Below are positions 59,293-60,132 of a stretch of 60,132 nucleotides of DNA, in pieces. The position numbers were made by a program, and so were the translations under genes. The notes below the pieces were generated by a model. That model was not told the DNA's origin. It saw nothing but the letters and a program-made list of their open reading frames with translations, and ran no database searches. Origin of the DNA: Paenibacillus turpanensis (GTDB lineage: Bacteria; Bacillota; Bacilli; Paenibacillales; YIM-B00363); contig NZ_WTLI01000029.1 in the NCBI RefSeq assembly GCF_011421635.1, forward strand, positions 1 through 60,132, written 5' to 3'. Positions within the stretch are counted from its first letter, which is position 1; each line of letters begins with the position of its first letter.

Positions 59293-59754
59293 TTACTTAC
59301 TGAGCAAAGCAATCAGCATTGCTTTAAACAGCTTAGCCCTGATTTCATCACGCAACGGAAGCTTTAGTGTCAAAACATCCCTCGATATCGCAGCCTTAAG
59401 CAGCGCAGCTTCCCGTTCGGATATGACTGTTGCTTCCTGAAGCTGATAAATAAGGCCTTCCGCAGAGGTCTGGTCCAGTTCACTGCCGACCGATTGAGAG
59501 AGCAGACTGTGGATTGGATTTTGCGGCGAAAGACAGACCTTCTGGATTCGAATATACCCGCCGCCTCCGCGTTTGCTTTCCACCACATAGCCCTTCTCCA
59601 ACGTAAACCGTGTACTGATCACATAATTAATCTGCGATGGAACGCAAGAAAATTTATCGGCCAGCTCGTTGCGTTGAATTTCGATAAAACCATCGGGACT
59701 GCTTTGCAATATACTCTTCAGATATTGTTCAATAAGGTCCGAAATATTACGCAT
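59293..59754 (-). CDS. ctsR: Class III stress-gene repressor CtsR
   Basis: 153 residues. N-terminal winged helix (RNISDLIEQYLKSILQSS; SQINYVISTRF) with the Gly-rich wing GGGGYIRI that senses heat in Bacillus. Represses its own operon at the CtsR box upstream. ATG at 59754, eight bases after GGAGG; the frame to 59769 adds residues without a ribosome site. Confidence 0.96.
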   Translation of the reverse strand: MRNISDLIEQYLKSILQSSPDGFIEIQRNELADKFSCVPSQINYVISTRFTLEKGYVVESKRGGGGYIRIQKVCLSPQNPIHSLLSQSVGSELDQTSAEGLIYQLQEATVISEREAALLKAAISRDVLTLKLPLRDEIRAKLFKAMLIALLSK

Positions 59755-59861
59755 GGATGGTGCCTCCATGGAATGTAAGTCATATGTTTGAAGTCAAAAT
59801 CCGGTTGTAACTGATCGATTCTTCGTTTATTTATAAGCGAAAAGTTCACACAATCAACCTG

Positions 59862-59883
59862 TTGACTTTGACTATCTTTGACT
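59862..59883 (-). promoter_or_regulatory. CtsR operator
   Basis: On the minus strand AGTCAAA-GAT-AGTCAAA (59883-59867), the CtsR heptad repeat (A/GGTCAAANANA/GGTCAAA), plus a third partial AGTCAA at 59867-59862. It overlaps the start of transcription of ctsR. Confidence 0.9.
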
Positions 59884-59891
59884 TTAAGTAC

Positions 59892-59920
59892 ATTATAGCG
59901 GATGTTTTTTCATTTGCCAA
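59892..59920 (-). promoter_or_regulatory. Sigma-A promoter of the ctsR operon
   Basis: Minus strand TTGGCA (59920-59915), 17-base spacer, TATAAT (59897-59892). The CtsR box begins nine bases downstream. Confidence 0.85.
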
Positions 59921-60021
59921 GTACTGTTGTCATTCATTATCGGTATGGTCGATTTGTTTTATTCATAGATCTAATCTTTTTCTTTGTCATAAGCAAAATA
60001 TCAGAATAATAAAATTGATTA

Positions 60022-60050
60022 AAAACAAAAAAACCACACCGAAGTGTGGT
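60022..60050 (-). terminator. Terminator of the right-hand rRNA operon
   Basis: Minus strand CCACACTTCGGTGTGG then seven T (60049-60026). It lies about 60 bases after the 23S end, with no 5S or tRNA gene between. From here to the ctsR promoter (59921-60021) I see nothing. Confidence 0.9.
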
Positions 60051-60109
60051 CATTCCCTGAAAACCGGATGCGATCTAACGAGTGTTTGCAAGCTTGTTAC
60101 TTGTTTATT

Positions 60110-60132
60110 GGATAAGCCCTCGACCGATTAGT
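60110..60132 (-). rRNA. rrl: 3' end of 23S rRNA (partial)
   Basis: The minus strand starts ACTAATCGGTCGAGGGCTTA, matching the 3' end of Bacillales 23S rRNA (...ACTAATCGATCGAGGACTTAACC). The rest lies beyond the window. Downstream comes a terminator rather than a 5S gene. Confidence 0.8.

Noticed and set aside
1..60132. Mobile elements, prophage, defence system or biosynthetic cluster
   Set aside because: No transposase, integrase, long inverted repeats or accessory-gene cargo were found; the window is core chromosome.

Overview
The window is a stretch of a Firmicutes chromosome, most likely a spore-forming member of the Paenibacillaceae. Support for this comes from the gene order, which is the conserved Bacillales core block around rpoB, the str operon and the S10-spc-alpha operon. 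It also comes from the endospore genes (gerD, kbaA, cwlD, pdaB, sigH and a spoIIM-like gene), the McsA/McsB/CtsR/ClpC stress operon, strong Shine-Dalgarno sites and many GTG/TTG starts. Base composition is moderate. No sequence here fixes the species.

The block is bracketed by two rRNA operons that point the same way (minus strand). The last bases of a 23S rRNA gene and its terminator are at the right edge. Tandem promoters and the boxA leader of another rRNA operon are at the left edge. Almost all genes are on the minus strand, so they are transcribed from right to left. Only pdaB, gerD and one small unknown gene (51258-51653) run the other way.

Read in the direction of transcription, the layout is as follows. 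(1) 59.9-55.1 kb: ctsR-mcsA-mcsB-clpC, with a CtsR operator and strong promoter. (2) 55.1-48.7 kb: radA, disA, pssA, a convergent small gene, yacL, ispD, ispF. (3) 48.6-42.9 kb: gltX, a cysteine T-box, cysE-cysS-mrnC-rlmB-yacP with overlapping ends, then sigH. (4) 41.8-37.6 kb: rpmG-secE-nusG-rplK-rplA, L10 leader, rplJ-rplL, rsmC. (5) 37.6-25.2 kb: rpoB-rpoC, then the L7Ae-like gene-rpsL-rpsG-fusA-tuf. (6) 25.1-9.7 kb: S10 leader and the 28-gene S10-spc-alpha operon from rpsJ to rplQ. It includes secY, adk, map, a KOW-domain protein gene, infA and rpmJ. (7) 9.7-7.8 kb: truA, rplM, rpsI. (8) 7.7-0.2 kb: cysH-sat (sulfate assimilation), cwlD, salA, gerD (+), kbaA, pdaB (+), a spoIIM-like gene and a small conserved gene.

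Together the genes make the translation and transcription machinery, protein secretion (secY, secE), tRNA and rRNA maturation, and cysteine and isoprenoid precursors. They also cover the clp stress response, c-di-AMP synthesis and entry into sporulation and germination. Most of the window is ordinary core chromosome and I found no clearly new multi-gene system. The points most worth a second look are: a long Gly-Glu-Ser repeat tail on GerD; a leader before rpmJ able to form two alternative structures; a hairpin holding the cwlD ribosome site; the cysH-sat pair set between ribosomal and spore genes; the pssA plus small-gene insertion between disA and yacL; paired start codons six bases apart; and several structured leaders that are probably ribosomal-protein autoregulatory RNAs.
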